Assembly (NCBI RefSeq): GCF_029690045.1
Contig: NZ_CP121464.1
Location: forward strand, 2,728,001 to 2,792,000
Direction: 5' to 3'
Source of the DNA: Janthinobacterium rivuli
GTDB lineage: Bacteria; Pseudomonadota; Gammaproteobacteria; Burkholderiales; Burkholderiaceae_D
Length of the DNA: 64,000 bases
Made by a program: the position numbers and the translations under genes. Below the pieces are notes generated by a model. That model saw only the letters and a list, made by a program, of their open reading frames with translations, made no database searches and was not told the DNA's origin. Positions 17,029 to 25,792 of the stretch are shown here, piece after piece; position 1 is the stretch's first letter, and each line of letters begins with the position of its first letter.

Positions 17029-17628
17029 ATGGCAGGAAGACCGAGGGAATTTGACCGCGCGCTGGCGTTGGCAAAAGCGCGCGATGCGTTCTGGATGCGC
17101 GGCTACGAGGGCGTGTCGATGGCCGATCTGGTGGCGGCGCTGGGCATCGCCTCGGCGCGCATCTATGCGGCGTTCGGCTCGAAGGAGCAGCTGTTCCGCG
17201 AAGCCGTGGAATTGTATGAAACGGGCGAAGGTGCGTTTGCCGTGCACGCGCTGGCGGCCAGCCTGAATGTGCGCGACGCCGTGGCGCGCATGCTGGAAGA
17301 AGCCGTGCTGCTGTACACGCGCAGCGGCCAGCCGCAAGGCTGCATGGTGGTCACGGCCGCCACGAACACGAGCGCGGACAACGCGGGCATCGCCGACTGG
17401 CTGGCGCAGCACCGCCGCGCGCGCACGCAAGCCGTCATCGAGCGTTTGCGCGCGGCGCAGCTGGCGGGAGAATTGAAAGAGGAGGCGGACGTGCAGGCGC
17501 TGGGCGACTATTATGCGGCCTTGCTGCATGGCCTGTCGGTGCAGGCGCGCGACGGCATTCCGGCCGAACGGCTGCTGGCGCTGATTCAACCGGCGCTGGC
17601 GCCGTTGGCGCTGGAAATGAAAAATTAA
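17029..17628 (+). CDS. TetR/AcrR family transcriptional regulator
   Basis: A 199-residue repressor. AGAGGA (17018-17023) fits ATG 17029 better than ATG 17023 or the upstream frame. The N-terminal HTH reads ALAKARDAFWMRGYEGVSMADLVAALGIASARIYAAFGSKEQLFREA, split as usual by the turn after MADLVAALG. The rest is the helical ligand-binding and dimerisation domain. It is transcribed away from the isomerase/hydrolase/esterase operon, the usual arrangement for a local repressor. Its inducer is unknown. Confidence 0.93.
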   Translation: MAGRPREFDRALALAKARDAFWMRGYEGVSMADLVAALGIASARIYAAFGSKEQLFREAVELYETGEGAFAVHALAASLNVRDAVARMLEEAVLLYTRSGQPQGCMVVTAATNTSADNAGIADWLAQHRRARTQAVIERLRAAQLAGELKEEADVQALGDYYAALLHGLSVQARDGIPAERLLALIQPALAPLALEMKN

Positions 17629-17653
17629 ACTATCTTGTCGATAGTCGCCGTGT

Positions 17654-18025
17654 TTAAGTCTTGACGTCGATCAGGCTGCCCAGGGCCTGGTCGGCCGCCT
17701 TGACGACATTCGCCGACAAATTAAAGCCGGCCTTGTAGACGAGGTTATCCGTCAGTTCGGACGCGAGGCCCACGCCGTTCGGCCGGCTTTCGGCCGCCCT
17801 GGCCGCATTCGCGTTGGCGCCGCTGACGCTTTCGCTGGCGGCCAGCTTGCGCCCTTCGACAGAGAGGGTGACGCCCGTGCCGGCCGGGCTGGCTTCCTGG
17901 AACTGGGCTTGCTGCGGCTGGAAACCCGGCGTATTCGCATTGGCGATATTGTTGGCGGCCACATCCAGCGCGCGCTGGTTGGCGGTCAGCCCCGAGGTGC
18001 CGGTGGTGAGGGCGGATATGGACAT
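17654..18025 (-). CDS. Small flagellar basal-body rod-like protein, isolated gene
   Basis: A 123-residue protein starting at ATG 18025, with AAGGAG 5 nt upstream. The N-terminus ALTTGTSGLTANQRALDVAANNIANANTPGF is the flagellar rod/hook N-terminal motif, and the C-terminus VYKAGFNLSANVVKAADQALGSLIDVK is the matching C-terminal helix of FlgB/C/F/G proteins. The middle is short, so it is about the size of FlgB or FlgC. No flagellar gene lies nearby, and both neighbours are unrelated. It may be a divergent axial protein rather than a core rod subunit. Confidence 0.82.
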   Translation of the reverse strand: MSISALTTGTSGLTANQRALDVAANNIANANTPGFQPQQAQFQEASPAGTGVTLSVEGRKLAASESVSGANANAARAAESRPNGVGLASELTDNLVYKAGFNLSANVVKAADQALGSLIDVKT

Positions 18026-18148
18026 GGCAACTCCTTCAGTAGGCTTCCAGTTTACTCCCGCCATCGGAAAAAGTGGTTGGTGCAAGGCAACAATTTTCCC
18101 CACAGGTGGTTGCCGCAAAAAATATGTGCGTCACGTAATTTTTTTATA

Positions 18149-19381
18149 TTGTTCTGTGGCATTTCACTGTCTAGACTGGCAGGGAAGTCATCCACGGAGT
18201 CCGCCATTTTTCACCTGCTTCGCCCTCTCTTCCCGGGTTTGCTGCTCAGTCTGCTTTGCCTGCCCCTGAAAGCCCAGCTTGTTCCCACGCCGTTGCCGCT
18301 TGATGCGCGCCTGAACGAGCAAGTCATCATGCTGCCGGCCGGCGACGGCTTGCGCGAGACGCTGGAAACGACGGTGTTCCGTCCTGCCGGCCCCGGTCCG
18401 TTTCCTTTGCTGCTGATGAATCATGGCAAACAGGCCGGCCCGGCCCGGTTGCAGCAGCGCGAGCGCTTTATCTATATGGCCACCGAATTCGTGCGCCGCG
18501 GCTATGCGGTGATGCTGCCCATGCGCGCCGGCTTTGCCCGCTCCACGGGCGCCTACCGCGATTTCGGCTGCGACATGCTGGGCAACGCCCAGGGCCAGGC
18601 GCGCGACATGCTCGCCGCGCTCGCGTACGCGCGCCGCCAGAGCTGGGTCGACCCGCAGCGCATCGTCGTCGCGGGCCAGTCGTATGGCGGCATGGCGGCG
18701 CTGGCGCTGGCCACCCGGGTGGTGCCCGGCGTGCGCGGCGTGCTCAATTTTTCCGGCGGGCTGCGCGTCGACATGCCCGGCTGCGACTGGCAAGCGGCGC
18801 TGGCCAAGTCCTTCGCCACGATGGGCGCTTACAACCATATCCCCAGCCTGTGGCTGTATGGCGCCAACGACTCGTATTTCGGGCCGGCCCTGGCGCGGCG
18901 CCTGTTTCGCTCGTTTACGGGATCCGGCGGGCAGGCGCAACTGGTCGCCTATGGCCCGTTCAAGCGCGACGCCCACCTGACCCTGGGCAGCCGCGATGGC
19001 GTGGCCGTGTGGCTACCCGCCACCGAGCGCTTCCTGCAGAAAATCGGCATGCCGGTGCGCCAGGTCTACCGCGTGGCCGATGCTTCATCGCCGCCGGCCA
19101 CGCATTTCGCGCCGCAGGACGATATCGCCGCCGTGCCCTACCTGGAAGAGCAGGGCCGCGCCGCTTACCGCGATTTTCTGGAGAAAACCGCGCCGCGCGC
19201 CTTTGCCCTGTCGGCCAGCGGCGCCTGGGGCTGGGCCGAGGAGGGCGAAAGCCCCGATGTGCGCGCGCTCGCTTCGTGCCAGCGGCGCAGCAGCGTGCCG
19301 TGCCAGCTGTATTCGGTCGATGAAAGCGTCGTTTGGCCCGTTGCCGGCGCCAGCGCGAGCGCCGCCGGCGGTGCGCAATAG
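18149..19381 (+). CDS. Secreted dienelactone-hydrolase-like alpha/beta hydrolase
   Basis: A secreted hydrolase of about 390-410 residues. The Ser-elbow is VVAGQSYGGMAALA (GQSYGG), preceded by LLLMNHGKQAG (oxyanion region), with Asp in YGANDSYFG and His in KRDAHLTLG. A hydrophobic leader ending in LLLSLLCLPLKA precedes the mature start QLVP. The start is uncertain: no in-frame ATG exists after the divergent flagellar-type gene. TTG 18149 is chosen provisionally; ATT at 18206 has GGAG (18196-18199 region) at good spacing and gives a neat signal peptide. Substrate unknown. Confidence 0.78.
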   Translation: MFCGISLSRLAGKSSTESAIFHLLRPLFPGLLLSLLCLPLKAQLVPTPLPLDARLNEQVIMLPAGDGLRETLETTVFRPAGPGPFPLLLMNHGKQAGPARLQQRERFIYMATEFVRRGYAVMLPMRAGFARSTGAYRDFGCDMLGNAQGQARDMLAALAYARRQSWVDPQRIVVAGQSYGGMAALALATRVVPGVRGVLNFSGGLRVDMPGCDWQAALAKSFATMGAYNHIPSLWLYGANDSYFGPALARRLFRSFTGSGGQAQLVAYGPFKRDAHLTLGSRDGVAVWLPATERFLQKIGMPVRQVYRVADASSPPATHFAPQDDIAAVPYLEEQGRAAYRDFLEKTAPRAFALSASGAWGWAEEGESPDVRALASCQRRSSVPCQLYSVDESVVWPVAGASASAAGGAQ

Positions 19382-19492
19382 GCTGCCGCGCACGATAGTT
19401 GTCGCCGAAACGGGGGATGGGCGAATATACTAGGCGAAAAGGGAGGCGTTGCGCTTCCCGTCCGCCCTTATCATCAGCGAGAATTCACCCTT

Positions 19493-20974
19493 ATGGCGTC
19501 ATCCCCAGAAAACCTCAGCATGGCCGTGTTTTGCGACTTCGAGAACGTCGCGCTCGGCGTGCGAGATGCAAATTACGAAAAATTCGATATCAAGCCCATC
19601 CTCGAACGCTTGCTGCTCAAGGGCAGCATCGTTGTCAAGAAGGCATATTGCGACTGGGACCGCTATAAAAGTTTCAAGGGCACCATGCATGAGGCGAACT
19701 TCGAACTGATCGAAATTCCCCACGTACGCCAGTCCGGCAAGAATTCGGCCGACATCCGCCTCGTGGTCGATGCGCTGGACTTGTGCTACACCAAGGCCCA
19801 CGTCAACACCTTCGTCATCATCAGCGGCGATTCCGACTTTTCGCCGCTGGTGTCGAAACTGCGCGAAAACGCCAAGCAGGTGATCGGCGTGGGCGTCAAG
19901 CAGTCGACCTCCGACCTGCTGGTGGCCAACTGCGACGAATTCATTTTCTACGATGACCTGGTGCGCGAAAGCCGCCGTACGGCCGCCAAGCGCGATGCGC
20001 GCGAAACCCCGGCCGCCAAGCGTTCGCCGGACGAAGAAGTGCGCCGCAAGGAAAAATATGAGTCGCGCAAGACGGAAGCGATCGAGATGGCCGTTGCCAC
20101 CTTCGATGCGCTGGTGTCCGAACGTGGCGACAGCGGCAAGATCTGGGCCTCGATGCTGAAAGAAGCGATCAAGCGCCGCAAGCCCGACTTCAGCGAGTCG
20201 TACTATGGTTTCCGCACCTTCGGCAACCTGCTGGAAGAAGCGCAGACGCGCGGCTTGCTGGAATTTGGCCGCGATGAAAAATCGGGCGCCTACGTCTACC
20301 GCAGCAGCGGCCTGGTGCCTTTCGCCGCGCCAGTAAATGGCGAAGTCGCCAGCGTAGCCATCGTCACCGGCGAGTCCGGCGTGGCGGCGGAAGAGGGCAA
20401 TCAGCGCGATGGTGGCAGCCGCCGCGATTCGCGCCGCAATGGCCGTGGCGGCCGCAAACAGAACGAGCAGCGCCGCGGCGAGTCCGCGCCACAGGCTTTC
20501 GTGCCGGTGGCCGACGCGGAAACAGACGTCGTCGAGCCGTACGCGCCGGCGCCGCAGCCGGAGGTACAGCACGAGGTAGCCGAAGCCGCCGCCGAGGTGG
20601 TGGCTGAAGAAGGCAACGTCAAGCGCGGTTCGCGCCGCAATGGCCGCGGCGGCCGCAAGAATGGCGATGGCGCCCGCGAAGCGCGCGCCGAAGTCGTCGA
20701 AGTCGAGGTGGCGCCGGTTGTCGAAGCCATGCCTGAACCTGTACCTGAGCCGGTAGTGGAAGCGAAGCCGAAGGCCAAGCCGCGCACGCCGGCCCACAAG
20801 GCGGCAGCGGCGAAGAAGCCGGCCAAGAAGGCGGCTGAGGCGGTAGTGGAAGCTGCACCTGTGATTGAGCCTGCTCCGGTCGAAGTGGCTGTCGTGGCCG
20901 AAGACAAGCCAGCCAAGGCGCCGCGCAAAACGCCGGCACGCCGTCCTGCACGCAAGAAGGCGGAAGCGGCTTGA
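19493..20974 (+). CDS. NYN nuclease-fold/OST-HTH (LOTUS) protein with basic Ala-Pro-Glu-rich tail
   Basis: A 493-residue protein. The N-terminus (about 8-155) is a LabA-type NYN domain, a PIN-like RNase fold, with acidic residues in VFCDFENVALG, SADIRLVVDALDL and FVIISGDSDFSPLV. A short basic linker leads to an OST-HTH/LOTUS-type RNA-binding domain (about 195-275: MAVATFDALVSERGDSGKIW, LKEAIKRRKPDFSESYYGFRTFGNLLEEAQ). The rest is disordered, with two copies of RRNGRGGRK and then a Lys/Ala/Pro region resembling histone H1. Proteins of this layout are thought to process or bind RNA; the target is unknown. Confidence 0.88.
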   Translation: MASSPENLSMAVFCDFENVALGVRDANYEKFDIKPILERLLLKGSIVVKKAYCDWDRYKSFKGTMHEANFELIEIPHVRQSGKNSADIRLVVDALDLCYTKAHVNTFVIISGDSDFSPLVSKLRENAKQVIGVGVKQSTSDLLVANCDEFIFYDDLVRESRRTAAKRDARETPAAKRSPDEEVRRKEKYESRKTEAIEMAVATFDALVSERGDSGKIWASMLKEAIKRRKPDFSESYYGFRTFGNLLEEAQTRGLLEFGRDEKSGAYVYRSSGLVPFAAPVNGEVASVAIVTGESGVAAEEGNQRDGGSRRDSRRNGRGGRKQNEQRRGESAPQAFVPVADAETDVVEPYAPAPQPEVQHEVAEAAAEVVAEEGNVKRGSRRNGRGGRKNGDGAREARAEVVEVEVAPVVEAMPEPVPEPVVEAKPKAKPRTPAHKAAAAKKPAKKAAEAVVEAAPVIEPAPVEVAVVAEDKPAKAPRKTPARRPARKKAEAA

Positions 20975-20977
20975 TTG

Positions 20978-21038
20978 AACCCCCGAAAGCAAGGGCTGGG
21001 GTCGGACGGGGACGCCAAGTCCCGGCGGGTCTGACCCC
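20978..21038. repeat. Intergenic GGGGTC(A/G)GAC palindromic repeat, copy A
   Basis: Just after the NYN gene stop: AACCC at the left, AGCAAGGGCTGGGGTCGGAC in the middle, an inner GGGGAC/GTCCC hairpin and GTCTGACCCC at 21029-21038. GGGGTC and GACCCC arms can pair. A related element occurs at 59052-59117, so this is a dispersed intergenic repeat of the genome. It may also act as a transcript end. Confidence 0.65.
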
Positions 21039-21075
21039 GGATGTCTGCTGCGTTCCGGTACGTTCGGCTTAAGCC

Positions 21076-21693
21076 ATGTACCACGGCGAACGCTTCAACA
21101 GCATTTCCCATGTGGTGGGCGCCGCGCTGGCGGCCATCGGCGGCGTCATCCTGATCGTCGTGGCGGCCCGCACGGGCGACCCGTGGAAAATCGTCAGCTG
21201 CAGCGTGTATGCGGCCATGCTGCTCACGCTGTACCTGACATCCACCCTGTACCACAGCGTGCGCGGCAAGGCCAAGGCCGTGCTGCAGCGGCTCGACCAC
21301 TGCGCCATCTACCTGCTCATCGCGGGAACCTACACGCCCTTCATGCTGGTGACCCTGCGCGGGCCGTGGGGCTGGTCGCTGTTCGGCGTCGTCTGGGGCC
21401 TGGCCCTGTTTGGCATCGTGCAGGAGTATGTGTACGCGAAAGGCGCGCGCATCCTGTCGCTGGTGATATACGTGGCCATGGGCTGGCTGATCGTCATCGG
21501 CATCAAGCCGCTCTTGGCGGCGCTCGAGTGGAACGGCTTCCTGTGGCTGGTGGCGGGCGGCCTGTGCTACACGGGCGGCATCGCTTTCTATGCCACCGAC
21601 CACAAACTGCGCCATGGCCACGGCATCTGGCACCTGTTCGTGCTGGCCGGCAGTAGCTGTCATTTTATCGCCATTTTGTTCTACGTTGCCTGA
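21076..21693 (+). CDS. Hemolysin III family (TrhA/PAQR) membrane protein
   Basis: A 205-residue, seven-helix inner-membrane protein. Family motifs: GERFNSISHVVGAALA (conserved His of helix 1), LTSTLYHSVRGKAKAVLQRLDHCAIYLLIAGTYTPF (Ser, His and Asp of the putative metal site) and the C-terminal GIWHLFVLAGSSCHFIAI (paired His). PAQR-type enzymes are thought to be zinc hydrolases; bacterial TrhA affects membrane energetics and fluidity. Despite the name, haemolysis is not implied. It stands alone after the repeat element. Confidence 0.93.
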   Translation: MYHGERFNSISHVVGAALAAIGGVILIVVAARTGDPWKIVSCSVYAAMLLTLYLTSTLYHSVRGKAKAVLQRLDHCAIYLLIAGTYTPFMLVTLRGPWGWSLFGVVWGLALFGIVQEYVYAKGARILSLVIYVAMGWLIVIGIKPLLAALEWNGFLWLVAGGLCYTGGIAFYATDHKLRHGHGIWHLFVLAGSSCHFIAILFYVA

Positions 21694-21725
21694 CGTTGGC
21701 TGCCGCCTTCACTGTTGCCGCTATT

Positions 21726-21737
21726 CCATTATAATGG
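21726..21737 (+). promoter_or_regulatory. Palindromic -10 region of the LysR gene
   Basis: CCATTATAATGG is a perfect 12-bp palindrome containing TATAAT (21730-21735), with TTCACT at 21708-21713 as a possible -35 at 16-bp spacing. It lies about 50 bp before the LysR start and is the best promoter candidate in the gap. Confidence 0.5.
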
Positions 21738-21756
21738 CGCGATATGTGAAATTAGC

Positions 21757-21786
21757 GCAACAATGCGGCAACAATAAGGCAACAAT
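21757..21786 (+). repeat. Three tandem 11-bp repeats (GCAACAAT core) overlapping a start codon
   Basis: GCAACAAT occurs at 21757-21764, 21768-21775 and 21779-21786, exactly 11 bp apart, and the last copy runs into the ATG of the LysR gene (21785). The 11-nt period puts the copies on one DNA face or in register for a multimeric RNA-binding protein. AAGG for the ribosome lies between copies two and three. Confidence 0.6.
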
Positions 21787-22666
21787 GGATATCAATTCGG
21801 ACGACCTGAAAATCTTCGTCACCGTCATCGACAGCGGCACCCTGAGCGCGGCCGCCGTGCACCTGGGGCAAACCACCTCGGGCGTCAGCCGGGCCCTGTC
21901 GCGCCTGGAAGACAAGCTGGCCACCTCGCTCTTGACGCGTACCACGCGGCGCATGGAGCTGACGGAAGAGGGGCAGCTGTTCCTGGACAAGGCGCGCGCC
22001 ATTCTCGCGTCGATGGAAGACGTGGAGGAATCGATCCGCATCCGCCGCCAGAAACCGGCCGGACGCCTGTCCGTCGACGCCGCCTCGCCCTTCATGCTCC
22101 ATTGCGTGGTGCCCCACGTTGCGGAATTTCGCGCCATGTACCCGGACATCCGCCTGGAGCTGACCAGCAACGACCAGATCGCCGACCTGCTCGAGCACCG
22201 CACCGACATCGCCATCCGCATCGGCGCCCTGGTCGATTCGACCCTGCATGCGCGCCCGCTCAGTGCCAGTCCGCTGCACGTGCTGGCCACGCCCGCCTAC
22301 CTGGCGCGCCACGGCGAACCGGCCACGCCGGAAGCGCTGTCCGGCCATGCGCTGCTGGGCTTTGCGCAATATGAACTGGGGAATAACTGGCCGCTGCGCC
22401 ACGAAGCGGGCAACAGCCTGCAGATCGTGCCCGCGCTGGCCGCCTCCAGCGGCGAAACCCTGCGCCAGCTGGCCCTGCACGACCAGGGCATCGTCTGCCT
22501 GTCCGACTTCATGACGAAGGACGACATCGCCGCCGGCCGGCTGGTGCAGGTGCTGCAGCCGTTCTATACGGGCTACCGGCAGCAGATCCACGCCGTCTAC
22601 TACCGCAATACGCAGCTGGCGCAGCGCATCAGCTGCTTCCTCGAATTCCTGCAACAGAAGCTGTAA
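21785..22666 (+). CDS. LysR family transcriptional regulator
   Basis: A 293-residue regulator starting at ATG 21785; the longer frame upstream overlaps the TrhA gene. The N-terminal HTH reads DLKIFVTVIDSGTLSAAAVHLGQTTSGVSRALSRLEDKLATSLLTRTTRRMELTEEGQLFLDKA, and the rest is a LysR substrate-binding domain. LTSNDQIADLLEHRTDIAIRIGALVDSTLHARPL is typical of the group near YafC/DsdC-like regulators. There is no divergent partner gene, so its target cannot be named. The start codon is embedded in three 11-bp repeats. Confidence 0.93.
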   Translation: MDINSDDLKIFVTVIDSGTLSAAAVHLGQTTSGVSRALSRLEDKLATSLLTRTTRRMELTEEGQLFLDKARAILASMEDVEESIRIRRQKPAGRLSVDAASPFMLHCVVPHVAEFRAMYPDIRLELTSNDQIADLLEHRTDIAIRIGALVDSTLHARPLSASPLHVLATPAYLARHGEPATPEALSGHALLGFAQYELGNNWPLRHEAGNSLQIVPALAASSGETLRQLALHDQGIVCLSDFMTKDDIAAGRLVQVLQPFYTGYRQQIHAVYYRNTQLAQRISCFLEFLQQKL

Positions 22667-22689
22667 GGCCGGGCATGAAGGAGAAGAGC

Positions 22690-22923
22690 ATGGAGTGCCC
22701 CACCTGCGGCGAATATGGCGACCTGCTGCATGCGACCATCCGCAAAACGGGGCAACAGGTGATCGTTTGCTCGGAGTGCGATCTGTTGTGGACGCATCCG
22801 CAACAGGATATCGACCCGGCCCGCGCATCGGATGTGGCGTCGTTTTTGGCGCAGGCGGGCATTGAGCCCGATTGGCAGGAGCTGCAACTGGGCGCCAGGG
22901 TGCCGCCGCCGGCTACTGTGTGA
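22690..22923 (+). CDS. Small zinc-ribbon-like hypothetical protein
   Basis: A 77-residue protein starting at ATG 22690, 6 nt after AAGGAG. Two CxxC knuckles, MECPTCGEYG and VCSECDLLW (spacing about 25 residues), suggest a zinc ribbon. The C-terminal half (DVASFLAQAGIEPDWQEL) has no recognisable domain. It follows the LysR gene by 23 bp and may be co-transcribed. Its last 11 bp overlap the end of the convergent EAL gene. Function unknown. Confidence 0.68.
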   Translation: MECPTCGEYGDLLHATIRKTGQQVIVCSECDLLWTHPQQDIDPARASDVASFLAQAGIEPDWQELQLGARVPPPATV

Positions 22924-25792
22924 CGGGCGTTTCTTCCGCCCGCAGCAGCGCTTCCACTTCATGCGCGGGCAGCGGCCGGCTGAAGTAAAAACCTTGTGCT
23001 TCGTCGCAGCCATGGCGGCGCAGGTAATCGAGCTGCTCCGCCGTTTCCACGCCTTCGGCCACCACGCGCAGTTTCAGATTGTGCGCCAGGGCGATGATGG
23101 AGACGACGATGGCCGCGTCGTCCGCGTCGCGCGCCACGTCGCCGACGAAACTGCGGTCGATCTTCAGCACGTCGATGGGGAAGGTGCGCAGGTAGGCAAA
23201 GCTGGAATAGCCGGTGCCGAAGTCGTCGATCGACAGCTGCACCCCCAGCGCCTTCATGTCGTGCAGCTGACTGACGGCCAGCGCCACGTCGTGCATGAAC
23301 AGGCTTTCCGTCAGTTCCAGCTCCAGGCAGGCGGGCGGCAGGCCCGTTTCCTGCAGCACTTCCGCAATCGAGGCCACCAGGTTCGGCTCGTTGAACTGGC
23401 GCGCCGACAGGTTCACGGCCAGGCGCAAGGTGTCGAGTCCCGCCGCATGCCAGCGCTTCACCTGCGCGCACGCTTCGCGCATGACCCAGGCGCCGATCGG
23501 CACGATCAGGCCCGTGTCTTCGGCCAGCGCGATGAAGCGCTGCGGCGCCACCATGCCCAGGTCAGGATGCTGCCAGCGCAGCAGCGCTTCCACGCCGACG
23601 ATGCGTCCGCTGGCCAGGTCCACCTGCGGCTGGTAATGCAGCACGAACTGCTCGCGTTCGAGCGCGTTGCGCAGCGCCGTCTCGATGCGCAGGCGCTCCA
23701 GCGTGGCCTGGTTCATGGCCGTCGTGTAGAACTTGATGTTGTTGCGGCCCTGTTTCTTGGCGCAGTACATGGCGATGTCGGCCTGCTCGATCAGGTTTTG
23801 CGTCTCGCCATTCAGGGTCACGTCGCCGGGCGCGTCGTAGCGCGACATGTCGTACACGGCCACGCCGATGCTGCAGGTGACGAAAAATTCCTTGCCGTCC
23901 AATAGTACGGGCTGGGCCACGGCATCCATCACGCGCTGCACGATGGCGCCGCTAAGCACTTCGTCCGCCTGTTCGCACAGGATGGCGACGAATTCATCGC
24001 CCGACAGGCGCGCCACCGTATCGCTCTCGCGCAGGCTGGCCTGTAATCGCGTGGCGATGGTTTTCAGCAGCAGGTCGCCGGCCTTGTGTCCGAGGCTGTC
24101 GTTGACGAACTTGAAGCGGTCGAGGTCGATCAACAGCACCCACAAGGCGCGGTTCTTGCGGCGCGACAGAGCCATCGCCTGCGCCAGGCGGTCGCGCAGC
24201 AGGGCGCGGTTGGGTAAACCCGTCAGCACGTCGTGGTGGGCGATGTGCTGGATTTGCTGTTCGGCCAGCTTGCGTTCCGTGATTTCGGAGCCCGTGCCCC
24301 GGTAGCCGCGAAATTCACCGAGCTCGTTGAACAGCGGTTCGCCATTGATGCTGAACCAGCGCAGCTGGCCGTCGCGGTCCTGCATCGCATATTCGAGGTT
24401 GGAAAAGGGCAGGTGCGCTTCCAGGTTGGCGATATGCTGCTTGCCCCAGCGCGAATTGCGCATCTCCGCGTTGTTGTCCCAGCGCGTCATGCCGATGAAG
24501 CGTTCCAGCGGCATGTTCGACTTGTCCGTGAAACCGCTGGTGATGTGGGTGAAGCAGAAATGGGCGTCCTGTTCCCAGTACCAGTCCGAGGACAGGGCCA
24601 GCAGGCGGCGGAAGCGCTTTTCGCTTTCCTGCAAGGCGCGCTCCGTGCGCTGGCGCGCCCGCACGTCGGCGCTGAGCAGCTCGTTGCTGCGCTTGAGGTC
24701 GGCCGTGCGCTGCTCCACCAGCAGCTGCACGCGGCGCGAGCGCTGTGTCAGCGACTGCACGAAGGCGGCCGTCAGCAAGCTGAACAGCAAGCCCGTGATC
24801 AGGGTAAACAATGAGCCCAGGTGGTCGGCCAGGAAGGGGCGCGGATGGGCCACCACGCGCACGTGCCAGGGCCGGCCGGCGGAGGTGAAGGCCCGGTCAT
24901 AATGGTTGTGGTAGGCAAAGTGCAGCCAGCGCGGGAGGGACTCCCAGGCGCCGCCCGGCTCGTCGACGGGCGCCTGGCCGTGGCGGAAGATCAATTGACG
25001 CGGGTCGGCGCCGGCGTCGGCGTAGACACTCAGTTCAAGCTGGGAGTCGCCCAGCAGGTCGGCGCCGGCAAGGATTTTCTGCACCAGTTCCCCGGCGCGC
25101 ACGATGACGGCCGTATCGCCGATCAGCGCCGCGCGCCGCTGCGCTATCGTTTGCAGGGGCACGCCGTGGCGGTACACGGGACGCACGATGACGAAGCCCC
25201 GTTGCGGCCCTTGCGCCAGGGCCAGCAGACCGGTGGCGGTGGTCTGGCCGCTGATGATCGCCTGTTCCAGCGCGCGCGCCAGCACCCCGCTCGGGCTGAC
25301 GTTCAGGCCGAAGGCGGGGCCGTTGCCCTGCAAGGGTTCGAGGTAATCGACCACCAGGTAGCTGGCGCGCGTGGTGGCGGGCACGACGACGCCATCGCGC
25401 ATTTCCGTCATGGCGTAGCCGGGCACGATGCGCCGCAGTTCGGCCTCGAATGCAGGGCGCTGCGCATGCGGCACGATGCGGTGGAAATTGAAGGCCTGGA
25501 TGAAGGGGTGGCGCTGCAGCAGCGGCGTGGTGAAGTCGTGGAATTGTTCGCGCGTGACGGGCACGACGGCGGCAAACAGCTGGTTCGTCGTGGTCAGCAC
25601 CTCGACCGCGTCGTCGAGCCCCTGCTCGATGGCGGCCACCCTGGCGCCGGCGCGCTGCTGCAGGCTCAGGCCCATCTTGTCGTATTCGAGCTGGCTGATG
25701 GCGGCAAACAGCACGGCCGTCACGCTGACGCCGCAGGCAAAGGTCAGCGCGGCCGCGGCGGAAATCGACAATGGCAGGCGGCCACGCAGCAT
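22913..25792 (-). CDS. CHASE-PAS-GGDEF-EAL cyclic-di-GMP signalling protein
   Basis: A 959-residue membrane sensor. An N-terminal helix (about 10-32) and a second near 325-345 enclose a periplasmic CHASE-type domain (PFIQAFNFHRIVPHAQRPAFEAELR). A coiled coil, a PAS domain (about 390-510), a GGDEF domain and an EAL domain follow. The cyclase motif reads SGDEF in VARLSGDEFVAIL, first Gly replaced. The EAL motif VGVEALLRW and later DDFGTGYSSFAYLRTFPIDVLKIDRSFV are intact, so phosphodiesterase activity is likely; cyclase activity is possible. It is a single gene on its strand. Confidence 0.93.
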   Translation of the reverse strand: MLRGRLPLSISAAAALTFACGVSVTAVLFAAISQLEYDKMGLSLQQRAGARVAAIEQGLDDAVEVLTTTNQLFAAVVPVTREQFHDFTTPLLQRHPFIQAFNFHRIVPHAQRPAFEAELRRIVPGYAMTEMRDGVVVPATTRASYLVVDYLEPLQGNGPAFGLNVSPSGVLARALEQAIISGQTTATGLLALAQGPQRGFVIVRPVYRHGVPLQTIAQRRAALIGDTAVIVRAGELVQKILAGADLLGDSQLELSVYADAGADPRQLIFRHGQAPVDEPGGAWESLPRWLHFAYHNHYDRAFTSAGRPWHVRVVAHPRPFLADHLGSLFTLITGLLFSLLTAAFVQSLTQRSRRVQLLVEQRTADLKRSNELLSADVRARQRTERALQESEKRFRRLLALSSDWYWEQDAHFCFTHITSGFTDKSNMPLERFIGMTRWDNNAEMRNSRWGKQHIANLEAHLPFSNLEYAMQDRDGQLRWFSINGEPLFNELGEFRGYRGTGSEITERKLAEQQIQHIAHHDVLTGLPNRALLRDRLAQAMALSRRKNRALWVLLIDLDRFKFVNDSLGHKAGDLLLKTIATRLQASLRESDTVARLSGDEFVAILCEQADEVLSGAIVQRVMDAVAQPVLLDGKEFFVTCSIGVAVYDMSRYDAPGDVTLNGETQNLIEQADIAMYCAKKQGRNNIKFYTTAMNQATLERLRIETALRNALEREQFVLHYQPQVDLASGRIVGVEALLRWQHPDLGMVAPQRFIALAEDTGLIVPIGAWVMREACAQVKRWHAAGLDTLRLAVNLSARQFNEPNLVASIAEVLQETGLPPACLELELTESLFMHDVALAVSQLHDMKALGVQLSIDDFGTGYSSFAYLRTFPIDVLKIDRSFVGDVARDADDAAIVVSIIALAHNLKLRVVAEGVETAEQLDYLRRHGCDEAQGFYFSRPLPAHEVEALLRAEETPVTQ

